DNA of 47,847 bases from Pseudomonadota bacterium. GTDB lineage: Bacteria > Desulfobacterota > Desulfovibrionia > Desulfovibrionales > Desulfovibrionaceae. The notes under the pieces were generated by a model. The model was given only the letters and a program-made list of their open reading frames with translations, searched no databases and was not told where the DNA came from. Shown here piece after piece: positions 44,539 through 47,847 of this stretch. Position 1 is the stretch's first letter; each line of letters begins with the position of its first letter. Position numbers and translations under genes: made by a program. The DNA is taken from NCBI GenBank assembly GCA_023426275.1, contig JAFABC010000265.1, positions 1 to 47,847 on the forward strand. The letters run 5' to 3'.

Positions 44539-45621
44539 TTGAAAAAGGTTTCTTGCCTGTTCGTCGTCATGCTCGCCTGTGTTTCAATGGCCTATGGCGC
44601 TTCAACGCCGGATGTTCCTGTCAAGAATAGGGTGACCGTCGTTGATCTCGGAGCCAAGACATGCGTTCCCTGTAAGATGATGGTTCCGGTCCTGGATGCC
44701 ATGGAGAAAAAATACCAGGGAAAAGCGGCCATCGTGTTCATCGATGTCCGGGAAGCTCCTGAACAGGCTTCGCGATTTGGAATCCGGGCAATTCCCACAC
44801 AGATATTTTTTGATAAGACCGGAAAAGAAGTCTATCGACACGAAGGATTTTTGGACGAAAAGCCCTTCTCGGAAAAGCTGGATAAGGTGTTGGCCAATAT
44901 AAGGCGGCTTGCCATGCTTGACCAGTTCTTTCTTGCCATCAATAGTTGGATGACAGAGAGCTTTGCGATAGCTGCGCTCGGTTGTTTTCTCTGGGGCGTC
45001 GTCAGCGTCCTTTTTAGTCCGTGCCATCTTGCGTCCATACCGCTGGTTGTCGGCTACGTCGCAGGACAGGGCAAAATTGTCCAAGGGAGACAGGCCGCCA
45101 AGTATGCACTGACGTTTTCTTTCGGCCTGTTCGTGACCATCGCGGCGCTTGGGGTGATTTGCAGCCTGCTCGGGCGCATGCTCGGCGATGTGGGTCCTTA
45201 TTGGACGATTCTTGTTGGAGCGATTCTTCTCTGGGTCGCCTTGGACATGCTGGGAATCGCCAAATGCTCCGTATCCAGCGGTATACTGGGACGCCTCAAG
45301 GTGCAGGGGATTGCCGGAGCGCTGTTTCTCGGCTTGTCCTACGGCGTCCTGTCTGGTTCATGCACATTCGGTTTTATTGCCCCCATTCTGGCTGTCATCA
45401 CTCTCCAGGAAAAGATCCTGACCGGGGTGATCCTCATCGTGTTATTTGCCGTGGGGCACTGTCTTCCCATCGTGGCCGCCGGGAGTTCCACTGCACTCGT
45501 GCAGCACTGGTTGGACAATGGAGCCATGCGGCACGGCAGTCTCTGGCTTCGCAAAAGTGCCGGGGTCGTTATCGCGTTGCTTGGCCTCTACTTTATGGCA
45601 AGACCATTCCTGTCGGTATGA
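44539..45621 (+). CDS. Secreted thioredoxin fused to CcdA/DsbD-like membrane domain
   Basis: This ~360-residue protein starts either at ATG 44527 or at TTG 44539; the latter has GGGGGA five bases before it and starts a clean signal peptide (KKVSCLFVVMLACVSMAYG). A periplasmic thioredoxin domain follows with CVPC (Cys 42, Cys 45 from the TTG start) and cis-Pro IPTQIFF. Residues ~140-355 are six or more TM helices of the CcdA/DsbD family, with Cys in SPCHLASIPLVVGYVAG and SGSCTFGFIAPI. It would carry electrons from cytoplasmic thioredoxin across the membrane to periplasmic thiols. Confidence 0.88.
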   Translation: MKKVSCLFVVMLACVSMAYGASTPDVPVKNRVTVVDLGAKTCVPCKMMVPVLDAMEKKYQGKAAIVFIDVREAPEQASRFGIRAIPTQIFFDKTGKEVYRHEGFLDEKPFSEKLDKVLANIRRLAMLDQFFLAINSWMTESFAIAALGCFLWGVVSVLFSPCHLASIPLVVGYVAGQGKIVQGRQAAKYALTFSFGLFVTIAALGVICSLLGRMLGDVGPYWTILVGAILLWVALDMLGIAKCSVSSGILGRLKVQGIAGALFLGLSYGVLSGSCTFGFIAPILAVITLQEKILTGVILIVLFAVGHCLPIVAAGSSTALVQHWLDNGAMRHGSLWLRKSAGVVIALLGLYFMARPFLSV

Positions 45622-45769
45622 ATCGCCTGTAGTCCTGACGCCCTCCTGGAGATTGTGTCGTGTGCCTGCCAGTCGTGTCCCAGGCGATGTAGGCCTGTCG
45701 GCACAAGAGTCCTGAAAATGAGCAGGCGTCGAATTTTCTCCGGAACAACCTTGCCGCAGTTCCAGCGGA

Positions 45770-46798
45770 TCACCGTTCTTGTTCGCCGTCGATGTCACTT
45801 GCCTCAAACATCACACCGTTACGGTTCACTGTCGTGGTAGGAACAAACCGGGCCCGGAGCTCGACAGGCTTCCCTTTTGGATTTGGAGGCAATTTTTTTT
45901 CGAGTTCCGCGACCTGTTCAGGGATAATGGGGACGCGACCACGTACCACACCATAGATAAGAATTTTATCAGGCCTTTCATCAAAACGAACATCAGCCAG
46001 ATAACATGCATTGTGCAAGAGGCATTCCTGTTCAATGACATGCCTTACGTTTGTTTCATATATCTTTCTTGCAAGCACATCGTGCATGCTGTCTATCAGC
46101 ACGATGGCAAGTACTACCAGTGTTACAATGCTGACGCTGTTGTTTTTTATGAATTTTAAAACGGAAAGACCATGCCGCTCACTTATCTTTCGGAATCCAG
46201 TAACAAAAAGGACGACTGAAGAGGCGAATTGAATGGCGACAATGTTTGTAAATGTGAGAAGAAACGCACCAAAGGCAAGATTGTATTCGCCTCTGGCCAG
46301 GAGAATACTCGCCGCGCAAAGCGGTGGAACAAGTGCGGTTGCGATGGCGACCCCAACAAAGGCAACGCTTAAGCGTGGCGAGACTGAGGCATATGCGCCA
46401 GCTGTTCCGCCAGCGAGCGCGATCATAAGGTCTGCAAAATTTGGATGCGTTCGTCCGAGAATCTCTCCGGTAATAGGAACATCATTATAAATAGAACCGA
46501 TAAGGAATGCCGTAGCGATGACTCCGGCAGCTCCGAAGGTCAGCGTCAAAACTCCTTTTAGAAGAGACTTCGTGTCTCCATCAACAAGTGCAAGTGAAAC
46601 CCCTGTGATCGGTCCGAGTAACATGGCAATGATCATTGCGCCAATTATTACAGCAGGACTGTTTACAAACAACCCATAGCTGGCAATCGTCGCCGCGAGC
46701 ATGTTCATGACCATGAAGGCGACGCTCAGCTCTGCGTTGTTGCGGATGGTTTCTCGAACTTTTTGCTTGTGGGTTGTGTTGAGGCTGTCGGCGACCAT
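45770..46798 (-). CDS. DUF389-family multi-spanning membrane protein
   Basis: This ~342-residue protein starts at ATG 46798 with AGGAAC six bases upstream (a GTG at 46831 is also in frame). It shows the DUF389 sequence: RNNAELSVAFMVMNMLAATIASYGLFVNSPAVIIGAMIIAMLLGPI and LADLMIALAGGTAGAYASVSPRLSVAFVGVAIATALVPPLC. Function of this family is unknown. A C-terminal soluble domain (~250-340) follows. It converges with the thioredoxin-CcdA gene, separated by ~150 bp without recognised features. Confidence 0.88.
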   Translation of the reverse strand: MVADSLNTTHKQKVRETIRNNAELSVAFMVMNMLAATIASYGLFVNSPAVIIGAMIIAMLLGPITGVSLALVDGDTKSLLKGVLTLTFGAAGVIATAFLIGSIYNDVPITGEILGRTHPNFADLMIALAGGTAGAYASVSPRLSVAFVGVAIATALVPPLCAASILLARGEYNLAFGAFLLTFTNIVAIQFASSVVLFVTGFRKISERHGLSVLKFIKNNSVSIVTLVVLAIVLIDSMHDVLARKIYETNVRHVIEQECLLHNACYLADVRFDERPDKILIYGVVRGRVPIIPEQVAELEKKLPPNPKGKPVELRARFVPTTTVNRNGVMFEASDIDGEQER

Positions 46799-46861
46799 TT
46801 TGTTCCTCGTTTGTAAAACAGATCTCGCCACCTTTTAATACTTCCGTGAAGTCAGGTGGGA

Positions 46862-47440
46862 TCATTGGGTGAAACTACAACTCTCAGTCTCTTCTAGTCA
46901 TAAAAAAGACACCAGCCAACAAATTTTTCTGAACGACGTGGGCCACTCTGCGCAACTCCCAAAAAATCCAGCGAGTTCGACTTCCTCTCCAACACAATCT
47001 TCCTCCCGTCCACGTAGACCCTTCTGAGGAATCAGGTCACCGGGAACGCACCCGGACTTGAAAGCCAGGGGCGGCATCCGAAAGCGCCCCCGTTGCGTCA
47101 TGAATATCCGGGACGGCCTTAACCAGGGCCAGCCCCAAACCGGAGCCGCTCGTGCTGCGGCTTCGGTCCAATTAGGAGATGCCGCCAAGGCGGGGTTGAG
47201 GGCAATGCTCGGGGAAGACGGTCTTCAACGGAGATGCTCCGATGAAGGCAGACGCGGAGAGAGCCAGGCGGCGCTTGCGTGTCCGGGAGCTGGCCGCACA
47301 GCCCGGTAACAGCACCGATGCCTGGTAGAACACCGGGCAGGGGAGTGCTTCTCCCCGGCGAAGCGATGTGTTCGCCGCCGTGGTGCCGCCTCGGAGAGAG
47401 CACGATGATGCTGGCAGGAGAGGTGATGCTCAAAAAACAT
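46862..47440. other. Non-coding stretch with a histidine-kinase remnant
   Basis: Open frames here are shadows without protein-like sequence. The only recognisable coding trace is the fragment described separately at 47037-47171. The rest shows no clear promoter, tRNA or repeat. Confidence 0.5.
47037..47171 (-). pseudogene. Histidine kinase C-terminal fragment
   Basis: A minus-strand frame ending at TGA 47037-47039 reads LDRSRSTSGSGLGLALVKAV followed by a short IHDATGALSD...PGFQVRVR tail. GSGLGLALV is the G2 box of the HATPase domain, and the ending fits a kinase C-terminus. No start codon or upstream kinase body precedes it, so this is a decayed remnant of about 45 codons. Its G2-box similarity is clear, but the fragment is very short. 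Confidence 0.5.
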
Positions 47441-47441
47441 G

Positions 47442-47470
47442 TTGACGCCCGGGCGGGATGTCCGTAGAAG
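47442..47470 (+). promoter_or_regulatory. Tandem promoter unit 1
   Basis: TTGACG (47442-47447), 17-bp spacer, TAGAAG (47465-47470). An A-tract (CAAAAAACATG) lies just upstream of the -35. This is the most distal unit of the array. Confidence 0.75.
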
Positions 47471-47542
47471 CCATCCCTCGCCGCGGGAAACCGGGGCGGT
47501 TTTTTCGGGAAGCGGTTCCCGGAGGAACGTTGAAAAAAGGTG

Positions 47543-47571
47543 TTGACGGTCCCGGTAGCGGGGCGTAGAGA
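47543..47571 (+). promoter_or_regulatory. Tandem promoter unit 2
   Basis: TTGACG (47543-47548), 17-bp spacer, TAGAGA (47566-47571). TTGAAAAAAGG lies directly upstream as an UP-like A-tract. It is 101 bp from unit 1. Confidence 0.8.
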
Positions 47572-47647
47572 CACCCCTCCGCGCGACGGGAAACCGGGAC
47601 GCGGGTCCGGGCCGCAACGGCGGCACGGGAAGCTTGAAAAAAAAGTG

Positions 47648-47676
47648 TTGACGGGCCGGGCGGGGTTGGCTAGAAA
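47648..47676 (+). promoter_or_regulatory. Tandem promoter unit 3
   Basis: TTGACG (47648-47653), 17-bp spacer, TAGAAA (47671-47676). TTGAAAAAAAAG lies directly upstream. It is 105 bp from unit 2. Confidence 0.8.
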
Positions 47677-47751
47677 GCTCCTCCGCTTCGGGAAACCGAA
47701 AGCGCTTGTCCGGGACGCGAAAGCGGATCGGACGCAAGTTGAAAAAAAGTG

Positions 47752-47780
47752 TTGACGGGCCGCGCGAAGCTGCGTAGAAA
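47752..47780 (+). promoter_or_regulatory. Tandem promoter unit 4
   Basis: TTGACG (47752-47757), 17-bp spacer, TAGAAA (47775-47780). TTGAAAAAAAG lies directly upstream. The window ends in TTGAAAAAA, so a fifth unit probably starts beyond the edge. Confidence 0.8.
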
Positions 47781-47847
47781 CGCTCCTCCGCGTACGGGAA
47801 ACCGGGACACGGCCGGGTCGCAACGGCGACACGGAAAGTTGAAAAAA

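Larger units (their letters stand above)
47428..47847 (+). repeat. Tandem ~104-bp promoter repeat array, probable rRNA operon leader
   Basis: Each unit has an A-tract, TTGACG, 17 bp, TAGARR, then a CTCC-rich segment and the conserved GGGAAACCG block. The units share sequence beyond the promoter boxes (for example CGCAACGGCG), so they arose by duplication. Multiple strong tandem promoters of this type are typical upstream of 16S rRNA genes. The RNA gene itself is outside the window, so its identity is inferred. Confidence 0.7.

Noticed and set aside
47119..47832. 237-codon leftward frame over the promoter array
   Set aside because: Arises from the repeated GC-rich promoter units; the sequence is Arg/Pro-rich noise.
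1..47847. CRISPR arrays, tRNA or rRNA genes
   Set aside because: No regularly spaced direct repeats with unique spacers, and no cloverleaf or rRNA core sequence was found; the tandem repeats at the right edge are promoters.

Overview
The window looks like part of a high-GC Desulfovibrionaceae-type chromosome. This placement is inferred from GC content, gene style and the accessory genes seen here; no rRNA or housekeeping marker lies inside the window. About three quarters of it (1 to ~36,204) is a Mu-like transposable prophage. The prophage runs off the left edge, so only its repressor-side (Mu 'left') end is present.

Read from its end at ~36,204 leftwards, the prophage is laid out as follows. 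Four copies of a transposase-binding-type repeat sit at the terminus. They are followed by a rightward S24/LexA-type repressor gene and a control region with three copies of one operator. A leftward early operon then encodes a regulator, a Ner-like protein, small ORFs, MuA transposase, a MuB-type ATPase, a winged-helix protein, a Gam-like protein, HU, a GemA-like protein and further regulators. After it come an AT-rich rightward cargo gene and a lysis-type block (secreted nuclease, lipoprotein, transglycosylase, membrane proteins). Next are packaging and head genes (small and large terminase, portal, gpF-like with a nuclease-like tail, protease/scaffold, decoration, capsid). The contractile-tail genes close the window: sheath, tube, G/GT chaperone with a -1 frameshift, tape measure, hub, spike, baseplate and fibres. 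Most neighbouring genes overlap by ATGA or are a few bases apart.

The most striking signal is a pair of intergenic elements on the leftward early transcript (28,931-28,998 and 33,856-33,925). Both match a type II hammerhead ribozyme: a CUGAUGA core, GAAA, a GUC cleavage triplet and three stems. The 8-bp stem I differs in sequence between the copies but stays fully paired, with identical catalytic cores. They sit directly after the stop codons of two genes and would cut the early mRNA into three parts, before the transposase module and before the GemA module.

To the right of the prophage is host DNA. It holds a kinase-domain remnant next to the insertion point, a secreted beta-helix/polysaccharide deacetylase, a Tat-exported metallo-beta-lactamase-fold protein and an MFS transporter. 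An ArsR-controlled metalloid/redox cluster follows (arsR, DGC-domain protein, ArsP-type permease, small thioredoxin, thioredoxin-CcdA fusion), with two matching operators. Then come a DUF389 membrane protein and a histidine-kinase remnant. At the right edge is an array of at least four ~104-bp tandem units, each with a TTGACG-N17-TAGARR promoter; it looks like the upstream region of an rRNA operon that begins beyond the window.
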